A stretch of DNA of 64,000 nucleotides from Nymphaea colorata. Its lineage: Eukaryota; Streptophyta; Magnoliopsida; Nymphaeales; Nymphaeaceae. Positions 33,625 to 46,929 of this stretch are shown here, one piece after another. Made by a program: the position numbers and the translations under genes. The stretch's first letter is position 1. Every line of letters starts with the position of its first letter. The notes beneath the pieces were generated by a model. That model did not search any database. It was not told the DNA's origin and worked only from the letters and a program-made list of their open reading frames with translations. The stretch lies in contig NW_022204507.1 in assembly GCF_008831285.2 (NCBI RefSeq), forward strand, positions 2,650,814-2,714,813, read 5' to 3'.

Positions 33625-34095
33625 TCTCATCCACTAAAGTTCAAAGGTGCACTCGAGCATAGCTTTTGACTCTAAAATAGAGGTTGATAGGCATCTCATA
33701 TGCCATGGGGAGATGAGGAAGAGAAAAATAGGAGATGCAAAGCAAGACTATATTCAAGAAATGAAATAACATGTTTCAGGCATAAAATGAAAAATCATAT
33801 CATCTTCTCATGCTCGCGGTGCACTCAAGGGTGGCTTCTTGACTCTAAATAGAGATTCGAAGGCTATCTTATATGGCCACAGGGAGATGAAGCAAAGAGA
33901 AATTAAGAAAACAACAACAAGGCATACATTCAGAAAAGGAAGAATGAATTCAATCATGAAATGGAATATTACTTCACCTTCTCATGCTGTCGGGTGCACT
34001 CAAAAAATAGTTTTTTTTAATCCAAAATGAAGATTTCAAAGCAATCTTGTATGGTCATGGGGAGATGAAGAAGGGAAGAAACAAGGAAATGAAAT
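33625..34095. repeat. Tandem repeat, about 173-bp unit, three copies
   Basis: The anchor GGTGCACTC recurs at 33646, 33818 and 33993. Each is followed at constant distance by a TTGACTCTAAA-like block and then CATGGGGAGATGARGMARRG. The units are diverged. A TATTTATAAAG box lies downstream near 34352 on the same strand, as might be seen in an LTR, but no element was identified. Confidence 0.85.
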
Positions 34096-34513
34096 GAGAG
34101 AGATGATGACTACATACCTCTAATGAGAATGAGTTTTGGAAAAATGTGCTTGGATGATCCTAAATCCTCTTTGAGTGAAGCTCGAAGATGATGCCTATAA
34201 GAGAGTTGTAGCTTGATAAAGTTTGCTCCAAGTTGCAGAAGAAAAGAAAAATGGCAAAGGAAGAGTGCTAAGGGAAAAATCTAAGTCTTCAAAGGAGAAT
34301 GTACTAGAGTTTCTCCAAGGGCTAGCACATGCTCAAGAGGAGGATTGTGGGGGTATTTATAAAGAGTTTTGGAACCAAATCTCAAATTTGTATTTTTTTG
34401 AATTTCAAAATATTTTCATCAGAATTTTGCATAATTTTGAGTTATTTCATTTTTTTAAAAGAAAATAGGTCTTGACTAAGTGGGATTGGCCATGTTAGTT
34501 CTCAAATAAGGAA

Positions 34514-35760
34514 TCATGCTCTTCCCAATGGCTTCATGAAGATATCAGCGATCTGATCAATTGAAGGAACATATTGGGTTTCAAGGAGCTTGCAGCCACT
34601 CTTCTCGAACATAATGATAGTCCAATTCAATATGTTTGGACTGACTTGTTGTACCCAATTTATGGTCATGTGTAAGGCTGATAGATTATCGCAAAATAAA
34701 ATGGGTGTTTTTTGTATACTAGCTCCAATATCTATCAGTATGTAGCTGATCCTAGTCATTTCAGCAGTTGCTGCAGTGTGCATGGTACTCTGGCTCTGAA
34801 CTTGATCGTGCGACGATGGGCTGCTTTTTAGCAGACCAAGAGATGCAATTAGGCCTGAGGTATCTGCTATAGCCTGTTACTGAACGCCGAGTGATTGGAC
34901 ATCCTGCCCAATGAGCATCTGAGTCCCTGTAGAAGCATAGACTCTGTAGGTTTATTCTTAAACCATGATTGATAGTGGCCTTTACATACCTGAGGATTTT
35001 TTTGACCAGCTGGAAATAAAATTGCAATGGTGACTGCATAAATTGAGACACAAAATTAACACTATAAACCAAATCCGGATGTTTGAATGTTAAGTATTGT
35101 AAGCTACCAACCAAGCTCCTGAAAAGGGTAGCATCCTGAAAATGTGATGTGTGTTGATTACAGTAGGGAGATTCTACTATGGAAGTGTTGCTAGCCTTGA
35201 AATCTAGCATGTTAGCACACTGGAGGATCTCCTTGGCATATCTTGTATGGTTGAGAAAGATGCATGTTTCATTATGTTGTACTTGTATACCAAGGAAATA
35301 ATAGATGCTTCCTAAATCTTTCATAGCAAAGGTCAGGCTGATGTCTCAAATAAATTTCTTCAATGTGTTAGGCCTGTCGCCGTTTATGAGTATGTCATTG
35401 ACATACAAGAGCAACATATAACTCCATGGTCGCCTTTGTGTATGAACAAAGAGGAATCTGTTGACTATAGAAGAATCCATAGTTCAATAGGAAATCATTG
35501 AATTTATTAAACCACATCCTAGTAGATTGATGTAGTTCATATGTGGCTTTCTGGGTCCTTGAATCCTGGTGGTTGATCCATATACGCAGGTTCTTCCCAA
35601 GTTGCCATGGAGGAATGCATTTTTATCTCAATTTGATGTATCTTCCATTCTCTAGAGAGAGCAACAATGAAGATAATTCTGATTGTTGTAGGTTTATAAC
35701 TGGCAAAAATGTTTCCACAAAATCTATACCAGGAAGTTGGTTGTGAGATCACTTGTTGTT
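34514..35760 (-). pseudogene. Copia-3 reverse transcriptase and RNase H
   Basis: A 187-codon frame (34761-35324) gives MKDLGSIYYFLGIQV, then FRSLVGSLQYLTFKHPDLVY and VKKILRYVKATINHGL, followed by DSDAHWAGCPITRRSVTGY and KKQPIVARSSSEPEYHA of RNase H. The next frame holds ILFCDNLSALHM and QIADIFMKPLG. Upstream, YMDQPPGFKDPE marks the earlier reverse transcriptase. The catalytic box at about 35385-35397 reads YVND, with AAT in place of the aspartate codon. Stops separate the frames. Confidence 0.92.
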
Positions 35761-35889
35761 CTATGTGGATTTTTGTCTTTGCTCTCCATTAAGTGGGTTT
35801 TTACTTGCCTCTTCATCAATAGGAAACCATGCTTCATATTCAAGTTCAGAAATTAGAGTTCACACATCATCTATATTTTTAAAAGGGAA

Positions 35890-36440
35890 TTTATTCTCAT
35901 AAAAAAAACGCATGCATTGTAGGCACCTGTAACCGTTATGTATTGCACTATAGCCCAAGAAAAACGCATGACAATGATCTTGAATTGAGTTTATGCTGGG
36001 CGTAATATGCTAGATATGGAAAACATAAACATCCAAAAGTTCTCATATAACTATAGTCAGGCTTAGTCTAAATAAACTTTCATATGGAGAGGTCATATTC
36101 AACCCAGGTGAAGGAACTCTATATGAACCCAAACTACAGTATTGAATGCCTCCACCCAATATTTAGGCAGCAACCATCATAGAACATCATAGCTAAGCCA
36201 AGTTCTGTAACAACCATGTGTTTTCTCTCAACCTGTCCATTTTGTTGTCGCATGTATGGACAAGACATCATATGTTGAATTCCATTTTCTTGAAAAAATT
36301 TCCTCATTCTGAAATTATCAAATTCCGTTCCACCATCTTAGTGAAACGTTTTGATCATTCTACTAAACTGATTCTTAACAAATATAATGAATCTTTCAAA
36401 ACAGTGCACAAAATTTCTTTTAAAGGGAAAAGCCAACTGA
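35890..36440 (-). pseudogene. Copia-3 integrase
   Basis: On the reverse strand the core reads GTEFDNFRMRKFFQENGIQH then MMSCPYMRQQNGQVERKHMV (about 36190-36345). This contains the second catalytic aspartate region and the P-x-x-x-QQNGxxERKH block with the catalytic glutamate. LPKYWVEAFNT (about 36140-36175) and FGCLCFPYL, then SCVFLGYSAIHNGYRCL (about 35925-36035) follow. Confidence 0.88.
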
Positions 36441-36641
36441 GTTTAGAACAGATCTGACAAGTAATACCTTTTTCTTTGTTTGTTGTAGCATTGCCTTTGT
36501 TGTCCAAAGATTTTTGTTGAGCACCTATTTGGTTTGATGATGCTTGGTTCTGGTTCCCAAGTTTTTCTTGTTGTCCTCGGTTGTACGGTAAAACCCCTTA
36601 CATGAGAAGAGAATGTTGGTTGTCCTCTTCCTCTATGATTG

Positions 36642-36741
36642 NNNNNNNNNNNNNNNNNNNNNNNNNNNNNNNNNNNNNNNNNNNNNNNNNNNNNNNNNNN
36701 NNNNNNNNNNNNNNNNNNNNNNNNNNNNNNNNNNNNNNNNN
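36642..36741. other. Assembly gap of exactly 100 Ns
   Basis: One hundred consecutive N characters, a common placeholder for a gap of unknown length. To its left is reverse-strand copia-3 gag sequence. To its right is forward-strand copia-2 gag sequence belonging to the inverted arm. The two flanks are therefore joined by scaffolding and not by sequence, and frames that seem to cross the gap are artefacts. Confidence 0.98.
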
Positions 36742-39514
36742 GAATTATCAAGCAATATCATCTACGGCACCACAACTATTGAAGTGTGGGGCACAGTTAA
36801 AGGACCAATTCACTGAAAGCACAACCCCTCATAAGTACCAACTCAAGTCCTCCATTAGTCGTTTGAATCAATAAAATATATTTGTTGCTCTTTATTTTAC
36901 AATATTGGGATAAGCTTTCATCCTATGATGTTCTTTCGGAATGCTCATGCAATGCCTTGAAAGTGGTTGCTGAAAGCAACAAGAAGAGAGAATGATTGAA
37001 TTTCTGATTAGATTCAATGATTCATTGAATGCTATAAGAAGGCAAATTCTACTTATGAAACCCTTGCCTTCTCTACAAAAGACATGCACTGGTCCTTCAA
37101 GAGGAGAAGCTCGTCTTCAAACTAGTGCTGTCAAGTATGTTGGTCTCTCAGCAAGTGCAAATTTGAATGCGTTCGAAAACCAACAAAACAAGCACCCACA
37201 ATACTTCTGCAATTGCTGCAAGATTGTAGGACATCAAAGGAACGATGCTTAAATTAAATGGTTACCCTCCAAACTTTTAAGGTGGAAAACAGAGCAAGAC
37301 AAGGGGGTATTATCAAGGCCTTGTTGGAGAGAAAACTGATTCAATGCCTTAATCTCCACCACGTATGGAAAATAGTTCAGCAAGGACACTGCTCCAATTC
37401 TAACTCAAGATGAATATAATAAATTCAAACAACTCCTCAAAAAATCATCAGTAACCCAAAATAAACATTCCAGCGCTATGTCATTCTTCAAACTAGACAC
37501 CTGGGTAATAGATATTGGTGCTAGTCACCACATGTCATGCTGCCATAAATCATTGCTAGATGACACAAATTAGCTGTTCCATTTTCAATTAGGTTCAGGA
37601 CAACAGAACACGTGTCGGTAAAGCTCTTCTATCACCTTCCATTTTTATTCAAAAAGTGTATTTTCTTCCAAATTTTGCTTACAACTGCTTACAACATATT
37701 GTCAATGAGCTGATTTATTCAGAAAACCAAATGTCATTTGATTTCCCCACTACTGGGTGCTTTGTGCAGGACCCGATCTCCAAGACGGACTGAGCTGGGT
37801 GATTCATCAGGGGATTCTTCATTTTCAAGTCACCTCTTACAACTATAGACTGCTTGTTCACGATACCCACTCAGTCAGATTTTGATGTTTGGCATATGAG
37901 ACTTGGCACCCATCCTGCTCAAAGAACCAAATGCTCTGATAGCATGACTCCATCATTAAGTTGTCAAATAATTTCTGTGAAGTATGTAGTGTGCTAAAAA
38001 ATATAGATTGATGTTCAAATTAAGTGAATTATGTTTTGCTAAACCTTTTGATTTGCTACATTGTGATGTTTCCCAAGCATCGCATACTCAAGCACTACAC
38101 CTTTTGTCTATTATGGATGATTTTTCAAGAGCCATGTGGGTTTACCTATTAATATAAACGGAAGTAGGTGATTTCCTTAAGCATTTCATTAACATTACTG
38201 AGAAACAATTCAAAATGGATTGTTAAAATTTGGATAGATAGTGGAACCGAGGTCTTCTCAATGACAATTTTTTTTCCGTGATTGAGACATCCTACATCAA
38301 CATTCATGCCCCTACATGGCTGCTCACAAAAACGGCATAGTTGGTTTAATGTGGTGTATGCTCTCAAGTTTCAGTCAGGCCTACCCTTAAAATGTTGGAC
38401 TTACATGCATTAACAGCCACATATTTAACAATAGGACCCCATCCAAAAAAAAAAAAACTTGCCAAAGAATCTCCCTTTGCAAAATTCTTTAAAAGAAAAC
38501 CACCTTACAAGCATATATGCGTGTTTGGTTGTTTGTATTTTCTACCAACCTCAAACGACATGGAAAATTTGGTCACATGTAGGATGTCAATATGTCCAAT
38601 TTGAATTGGATATCTGACCAATCCGATCCAAAAAAATCAGATATGGAAAAAAAAAATATCCAATTAGGAATCAGATTGGATTCGGATTTAATAAATGACA
38701 TCCAATCATATGCGAATTCAGATTCAGATATACATAACTATCCGATCGAATTTGGATACAAATTCTGATCAGATTCATTTTTAGACAAATATCCTATATC
38801 TACTGCTATTAAATTTTGAAATTTAGAAAAAATCTGGTTGAAAATTTGGATTCAAATATAAATATAAGAATCAGATTCGGATCGTAAAATTGGAATTCGC
38901 ATTCGGATTTGACTTTTCTTTATTCGAATTCGAATCCGAATATTTGATTATCCTAAAACCTGATATGATTAAGGATATATTGGATCTGAATACGAACTGT
39001 TGGCATCCCCAGTCACAAGGTTCAGCGAGGTGTGTTCATTGGGTATCCTATTGAACAAAAAGGGTACAATCTACTGATTTGGAAACCAAAAAAAAATTCA
39101 TTCGTAGGGATGTGGTTCTTCAATGAAACTGAATTTCCCTTCAAATTCTCAAAGGATCGGAGAAAAGTCTCACATTTTCTAGTTATTCCTCTCACATTTG
39201 TTGACAATCATACGCTTGAGAGCAGAAATTCAAGTGAGCAAGGCCCTTGTTCTTCTCAACTGAATGAAAGCCAAGATGATCTCATGACTACTGATTGTAC
39301 AAACATTGAACAACCATCTGAAATTGTTTTAGTATCAAGTGATGAGGTTGAAACAAATATTTCCCTAGAAACTTTACCAAGTCCTCAACAGTCAATCTGT
39401 AAATCATCCAGAATATCAAAGCCATCCATTTTATGGAATGATTTTTACTGTGCTATGGTCCATCCTGATTCACGTAGTCCATCAGCATCATGGAAAAGGG
39501 CGTCCACAAGGTAG
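36742..39514 (+). mobile_element. Copia-2 body, right-arm copy
   Basis: Reverse complement of 13599-16389. Gag resumes in mid-gene at the gap and runs to about 37255. Protease with WVIDIGASHHMSCC lies near 37500-37545, integrase at about 37870-38570, and the integrase C-terminus with hinge at 39012-39514. This copy has more single-base losses than the left one near the gap, for example in the run of A before CTTGCC near 38450. Confidence 0.92.
38580..39011. mobile_element. hAT-type MITE, right-arm copy (432 bp)
   Basis: Counterpart of 14102-14534, with the same target duplication (GTCACATG at 38572-38579, GTCACAAG at 39012-39019). Its presence at the identical site shows that the MITE inserted before the arms were duplicated, or that the arms are alleles or copies of one locus. 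Confidence 0.9.
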
Positions 39515-40083
39515 ACACAACAAACATTCTTAACATGTGTCCTATAGCATCTGAGATGGCGAAACAAGCATGACCAAATAATGTGTCCTATAGTGTCTGA
39601 GATAATGAAAGCAGCAGAACCAAATACAGTGTCCTATAGGATTTGAGATAAATAACCGGCAGGATGCCCCATAGTGTCTTGGATAACAAAAGAGTTATGA
39701 GATAATGAGAGGACGTGGACCAAATAATGCATTCCATAGCATCTGAGATATTGGCAGGGTTATGAGATAACGAACCACGTGCCATAGTGTCTATGATAAT
39801 GATGGGATTGTTACATAATAAAACTAGTTTTATAGCATCTAAGATAATGACAAGGGTATGAGATAAAGCAACGAGTCTTATAGCATATGACAAAATGAAA
39901 TAGTCTTCTAGGGTTTGAGATAGTGGTAGGGGTATGAGATAACGGAACATGTCCCATAGCATCTGAGATGATGAAAGGAGTGTTAGATAACGACATAACT
40001 ATAAGATAACGAAAGTGGTGAAACCAAAAAATGAAGACACTTCTTTACCACTCATATGGGTATATTGGTTATAACAACCTACG
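39515..40083 (+). repeat. GAGATAA array and terminal block, right-arm copy
   Basis: Reverse complement of 13030-13598, here reading GAGATAATG on the forward strand. The terminal block with ACTTCTTTACCACT and GGGTATATTGGTTATAACAA is at about 40037-40085. Confidence 0.88.
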
Positions 40084-40373
40084 CGTATCAACAGACACAA
40101 TCATTGCTGCCTTCCCCATCAGGGTATTATGGACTAAGTAAATTTGTTGGCTGCCAATCTTGATTCTATTGTTGAATCCCAAAACCTTTGGTCACCACGT
40201 GGCAACATCACAGGCCTGGGCATGAAATTTTCGTGCTCCATGGTGGTGTGTATAACCCACTTTGAAGGCATTCGGATGCTCTTGGAGGCAAAGTCATAAC
40301 CAATAAAGAAAAGATAAGGCAAAAGTAATAATATAAAGTTGTCTTGATAAAGCTCCGATGAAACAAACAGAAT

Positions 40374-43300
40374 ATAACTCCTTTACAAGAGAAATTGGAT
40401 CAAATCAGAATGGAAATGTTGAATCACCTACCTTGTACTCAAAAGGAATGTGAACAACTTGCTAAAGGCCAAAAGGGCTTATGGTGCTTATTCATCAACA
40501 TTGGAGTCATGTAAATGAGTTCAGTTTTCTATTTGAGTTTGAAGAATTGTAAATGAAAAGGTGTTGTGGATGTATGCCATAGTTAGACTGAAACACATAA
40601 GTTAATATTATGTTATCTCCCTTTCTCCCTCTTCTCTCATATATACATTTTTAGCATTTACATTTGCACATTTTTATTCCAACACAAATATCTAAAAAAA
40701 GAGAACCAAGCAAAATGTTGGAGTTTATGTACCTCCCTCACTTTGCCTCGCTTGATAGCAATAGAGTCCTTGTTTGGCTAAGGTCCACCAATATTTGAAC
40801 AACCTTGCAACAATGGAAAACCAAGAGGAAAGAAGATGATAATAATAATATTTATATAATAATAATAATAATAAAAGAGAGAAACACATCATTTGTTCGA
40901 CCAACTGTATGTTGTTGGTGGCATAGTCAGATGGTTGGAATCACTAGTGAACTTGCAAGAGATGGCAATAACATGGGCCTACTACCTTACATGACGTTAA
41001 CCAATAGAAAAATCGGTAGAAGGTAGAGAAAGGGAGGGAAAATGAGGAAAAGAAGTGGCAAAAGGAGGGTTCATACCTTTTACAAAAGAATTTGCAACTG
41101 CAACAAGCTTTAGACGAAGTTTTCAGAAAAACGTCATAATTTTATAACATTTATCCCACTAGTATCTTACAACTATGTATAAAAAGTGCACTTCATATTT
41201 TAAGCTGCCTTTGGGCCCCGTTTTATGCAAAATTTGAAACAAATCTTTACTTTAAATTAAAAAGCAGTGTTCGGAGGTCTGAAAATTCATCCCACCATGT
41301 ATATTTATTTGAAATTTCAAATACGAGTTTGTGGACATACTTGTTCCATTTGACTTTTCTATATCTTCCTGATTTTTATTTACTGCAAAACAAAGTTCAA
41401 CGATTGGATTTCTTTCACATTAAGCCAAACTTAAGATAAGGCTGGACCAAACCTAGTATGACCTATATAAGTTAAATGAGTCTGGACTTATTGTCTCGTG
41501 TTTTATCTTTATAAATTTGACTTCAAGATAAAAGATAATTTAAGAATATAAAGCACACTTGAAATACCCTAGACATGGATTATTTCAATGATCTTGATTT
41601 ATTTTAAATTATGCATATGCATGCACATATATGTTGTTGTAACTAACTTTCCTAAATGACAGATATAGTTGAATTTAGTTTTGAAAGAGTCTGAACCATT
41701 AATTAGTGGAATGATACATATGAATTATAGAGAGACTATGATGGCCATGTTTTATCATTAGTTTGCTTTGAATAAACAAATACTTGAACTCTTTATATGT
41801 ATTGAAAACATATGCATTCTTGATCATACTAAAGGAATTATCTGGCCTGACCATGATGTCGTTCAAATGATCAAGGCTGCATTACTTCTTGTTGCATGAC
41901 CAAGAAGAAGATGGTTGCCCTTCTGCACCTGAATCCGCCTTGTGCTTTTGAGTCTGACAGTTGTGGCATGACCTATTTCCCTTGCCATGATATTTGGGGC
42001 AAATATTCTCCATCTTGTCCTTTAAAGGCCGGTTAAATAGAGAAAGTCCGTCACTGATCTATAAGTTTGATATGATGCATGAGACATTGCTTGGATAGTA
42101 CCCATATAGCTGCAAGCATGCCAATGGATAATGGTTATTGCTTCATGCATATGTGCATGCATATATTTAATAAATGTTGTTGCATGTACATATTTGTTAT
42201 TGGAATCATGTATTGAATCTCTTGATTTCATGTAATAGTGAAGGCAAGTGTTGACTTCGGAATTTCCTATTATTAGCTGGAATAAACCATGTAATTTCCC
42301 AAGCTCTCACTCTCATCTTCTTTTTTAAGGTGTCCTTGAAGACAGGAAGACTGGTAACGTCATTGTTACATTGCTAAGATGGTTTCATAAGGTCCAAATA
42401 AGTCCAAACATGTCAGAAGCTTGTTGATAATTTTTGTGTCTTTTACTTTTGTACAAAGCTTTGCTCTTGTTGACTTGATCTTAATTTTGTACTATGCTTT
42501 GGATTTGTTGATTTGATTTTACTTTTGTACTAAGCTTTGACTTTGTCGGCTTGATTCCATTTATTTCCCAAGTGATGGTGGCTTATCGTCACTAATTTGT
42601 AATGATGCCTAATAATTTTAAAGTTGTGGATGTTTTTAAAATTATTTCCGTGTGCTATATTTAAGAAAAAAATGCATCAAAAATTTGGGATTGTTACGCC
42701 TTTAGTTTTTTCTGTCAACATTGCACATGCACTTAATGTCCATTGAATGATGCCTTGCGACTTTTCAAGTAGCCAATTAGTGAAAAGGAAAAAAACCATT
42801 TTCTGTTCCTTCAAAATATGAAGTTTAGAGATGCTTTTTAAATCCAACAATTGAACATAGATATAATTACACCATGTTACTAAAACAACAACATGGTCTT
42901 CTGGGAACATGTATTTCAAAAGCATGTGTTCTAAACGAACAATGTTTGTTTTGTGAAATGGCTAATAAAGATAAAATAAAATAGGAAGATCAAAGATGTG
43001 GTTTAGTGAAACGCTGCCAATAAAATGAGGATCGATTGGTTCAAAAGATGAAGCACTAAAAGGTACATAAGAAAAAATAAAAGAAAGCAATTAAAATGAT
43101 GATATCTTTTAAATTCTCCAACCAATACATCAGGCGGGGCTTTCCAAAAACAACTTGAATCTCATTCCACAATTTTGGGTTTAAGGTTTAAGTACAACAA
43201 ACACTTCTTTAAAATTGTTACTGCTTCACATAATCTCCAAAAGAATTAAAAAGAAAGAGAGAGAAATAAGTTTAGCAATAATATTTAAGATACGAAATAT

Positions 43301-43764
43301 GCACCTGGCTCTGGAATTTTCCAAACAAAAGTTGAAGAATCATCATAATGGTTAAAAACGAAACTGTAAACATGTGTGCTAGGTCTGATATTAAACATGG
43401 TTTTCCGACTATTAATTAAGACTACTAGTAATTGGGGGTCAACTAACTATTTTGGATACTGCTTTACTTTTTATCTTTTAAATTCATGGGCAACTTAAAT
43501 TCTCAACAATGCATTAAATAGTTGTGAATATTAAGGAGTTTATTTTTATTTTGGGACAAGACAGTTATAAAATTGTTTTTTCTTGCTATATTCCTTTTTA
43601 TCCTTGTGAAAAGCACATGTTCAGTTGTTCACATATAAAGAGAGAGAGATCAAGTCTTCGAATAATTAGGTGTTGGAAAAAAAAAGTAAAAAGGTATATA
43701 CTAATATATATACAATGTAAACGATGGTACATGCATAACGACCCCTTAATTCTTTTTTTTTTCA
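40374..43764 (-). repeat. RepB and RepA, right-arm copy
   Basis: Reverse complement of 9350-12740, nearly free of indels: paired coordinates sum to 53114 throughout. The three 38-bp units are at 42442-42555. Confidence 0.85.
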
Positions 43765-44767
43765 CAACAAGGATACATGTTTTTTTTTGTTGATTTTAGA
43801 TCAGCTTCCGTTAATTTTATGGTTAGTTTTTCCGAAAACCCAGCTATGAATTGTCTTTCACCCTTTAGAAAGGACGCACTTAAAAATTTTTGCTGTCATC
43901 TTTCACCATAGATAAACAGCATTAATGAGCAATCCAATGCAAACCAATAAAATGTTGGTGAGGTCTCAATATAAAATATCACAATGTTTGTGGGATGTTT
44001 AACGTAATTAGTATGAAAATTAGTAAAGGAGATGCAATCTTTTGGAAATAACTTCCAAATATATATGGACTACAAGGAAAATAACTCACCTTTTCATGGT
44101 TTCCGAAAAACAAATCTTATATATAATAATACTAATTTCAGCTTGAAGAATCTTAATGTAATGAAAATACAACCTCTGGCTTAGCTGTATTTACCTTTTC
44201 TACTTATATATACATACATATATATATAATATTTTTTATCTAAAAAATATTTTTAAATAAATATAAACACCCTAATACATTTAAAAAATCTATTTTGACA
44301 TAAACCACGTTTTTATGAAAAATATTGATTTTTCTATTAAAAAAATGTGGATGTTATGAGAGCCATTCATTTTTTGTTACTATAAAAGCACTATTAAGTT
44401 TCAATTTTAGTATATGTTTTGCATTAACATATTCTTAAGATTATATTGGTAAAGATAGATTGCAAAAAAAAATTGCTTTAAACATCACATTTAAACGATT
44501 TGGTTTTTTGTCCCTAACCTAAATAGTCTGGTCTCTACAGATTTCCATATATATACATATACATATAATGTATACAAGGAAAAATGGATAATATAAAGAT
44601 GATGAAAGAAGCACAAAAATGTAGAAGAAATTTGAGAGGAAAAGTAATTGTCGTCAGAGTAATTGTTGAACATTTAGGAAGGATCATAACATCCATTTCA
44701 AAATTTCTTCTTAATCCACCACCAGTAAAAATTATGGGATGAGGAAGCCGCTGGTTGGCTCGTTTAG

Positions 44768-44770
<3 letters not shown>

Positions 44771-44819
<49 letters not shown>
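44771..44819. repeat. (TA)n microsatellite, right-arm copy
   Basis: Counterpart of 8293-8344, about two repeat units shorter. Confidence 0.93.
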
Positions 44820-44821
<2 letters not shown>

Positions 44822-45421
44822 TTTGACTCGTCAGTAGTTGGGTAGGTTGTTAAATTAAGTTACAGTCTGTTTGACTTGTCTCTAGAAATACGAAATAACT
44901 TTCACGTAACAATTGAGTAATTGTTTGACTTGTGTCTATAAAGGTGTCAGATCCACTGACATTTAATCGATGAGCTGATTTCTCTGCACGTGTCAGCCGA
45001 TTGATTATAAGCCTGCACGTCAATGGCTGGAGATTAATTGTCAAGATAAATTCATTTAATTTTCCTTGTTTCCATTTTTTATTTATTTATAGATAAACTT
45101 GGTTATTGACAGACCCGGTTTCATATCAAAACCTGGTTGAAGATGTTCTTTGTTGTGTTGCCTATACCAAACTTGGTTACATGTACGTATTTGTTTAAGT
45201 AAGTGCTTGTATTTGACAGTGAGTCAAAAAATTGTCAAGAACTAGTCATGCACAACATTATAATGCACAGGTAAGTTAGTGTTACACTTACCAGGATTTA
45301 GACAGAAAATGATCCACTTATTACTGATCGGCAAGCGTTGTATGTTATGAAATGATAAGAAGAATATTTTCCCACATATACCATGGTCAATATTTTGAGT
45401 TACTTCGTTTGTGTTTGAAGT

Positions 45422-45790
45422 AGGGCTGGCATTGGCTCGGCCCTGTCCGGCCCCGGCTTGATAAGAAGTCGGGCTCAAGCTGGTTCGACAGCTGAAACTT
45501 TGGTGCCAGTTCGACCCAATACTTAAAGCTCGAGTCCGAGTCCGATTCGATTACATTAAAAAATATGTTATATTTTAAATATAAAATAATATATAAATAT
45601 AATTAATCGTAATAAAATATTATAACTATATATAAAAATTAATAGAATATATATTAAAAAATATAATCGAACCAAATAAGGATTAATTCGAGTCGACTCG
45701 ATAACAGACCAGATAGACCCGATATTCTTTTTTCAAGACCGGAACTCAAGCTCAAGTGGGATCGAATATCAGGTACCGACTCTAAGCCCC
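45422..45790. mobile_element. Probable hAT-like MITE, right-arm copy
   Basis: Reverse complement of 7323-7691, starting TAGGGCTGGCATTGGCTCGG. Confidence 0.45.
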
Positions 45791-46453
45791 GAAAGGAGTT
45801 TGAAGCCAAAGAAAGGGAAGCTTAGTATGCCATCTGTAGGTGGAGACGATACGGCATCAGACCTATGGATATCGGGCATGTAATCATGAAGACACTGATG
45901 GCATGCAATAATTGGGCAAGATGATGGACAACTCAAAGTGTTACGTTCAGTGCAGCAACGTGGCCTCCATGTGAGTTGTTTCGCATATGCCATATGACAA
46001 TAATTGTATGGTCTCAGAGTGAGCTGTGCCAACAGCACAAAGGCTCTCAATTCTGTCCGCAATTAAATTCTGTAGTTCTGTTTCCTTTTCACTTCAGAAG
46101 AAGACACCCTTCTACCAGGCAAATTAATTACCGAACAAACAAGAGCCGCGAGCATTCCAAAACGTTAAAAATACAAAACATGATATTATCACTCTGAACC
46201 CTAAGCTGAATCGTGATTGATAAAATAGCCACTACTCATTTTAAGAACTTTATGTCCAATTGTTTTAGCTTCACGGTTCAGGGCTGCCCTTCTTCGAGGT
46301 TTTAGTTAGTAATTCCAAGGAAAGGATTGGGTTCCCAACGATCAGTGTCATCATTTTCTCTGAAGAGCTCAAGAGTTGAAAATCTATGCAGTTATTGAAA
46401 AATTGGGAAGATGAATAATTTCAATTCCTTGTTGCAAAATGAAAGAAAGCTAC

Positions 46454-46929
46454 CTAGCTAGGGTGTCTATGGATTAACTCAAAAGAAAAGAAAACAAAAA
46501 CATAGCTTCTGTGAGAAGTTAAATTATGGGAATTTATGTGGCTAGCTCCTTTTGATGAGATGACGAAGGCTTTTCATGAATTTACCTCAGCTTCTGTGTA
46601 TATGTCTAACGACATGAACATGCAGCCTGATATTTCCCTTAATTGGTGGGAAGCAGTAGAATTGGCATGATCAAATAATTTTTCTGCTAGGGAAGCATGC
46701 ATGTAAAATGAAACTAGCTCCACGCATTCGAACTGAGAATTCACTGTTTTTTCCTTTTTCTCTTAATTTTTGCTGTTCACCAGAAGGGTGAATCTGAGCC
46801 CATCGCAGAGCAAGCCAGGTGAATATACAGCAAAATTGTTGTGATATACAGCAACCATTTTCCTTAATTTCCAAGAAATACCTTCCCATTTATAAAGGCA
46901 AAGATGGAGATCGACGGCTCGAATGGCTT
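46454..46929. repeat. Paralogous segment, right-arm copy
   Basis: Reverse complement of 6185-6660. A purine-tract indel near 46755 shortens the frame seen in the left arm. With the copy at 54815-55330, this gives three related segments in the window. Confidence 0.55.

Larger units (their letters stand above)
34514..36641 (-). mobile_element. Copia-3: reverse-strand copia relic, cut by the gap
   Basis: On the reverse strand: gag C-terminal sequence next to the gap (36475-36641), integrase (about 35890-36440), reverse transcriptase (about 35040-35760) and RNase H (34514-34980). The gag part runs almost directly into the integrase core, so protease and the first part of integrase look deleted. 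It differs from copia-1 and copia-2 in sequence, so it is a separate lineage. LTRs were not identified. Confidence 0.9.

Noticed and set aside
36443-36874. Frames that cross the gap
   Set aside because: They contain only N-derived residues in the middle and join unrelated contig ends.
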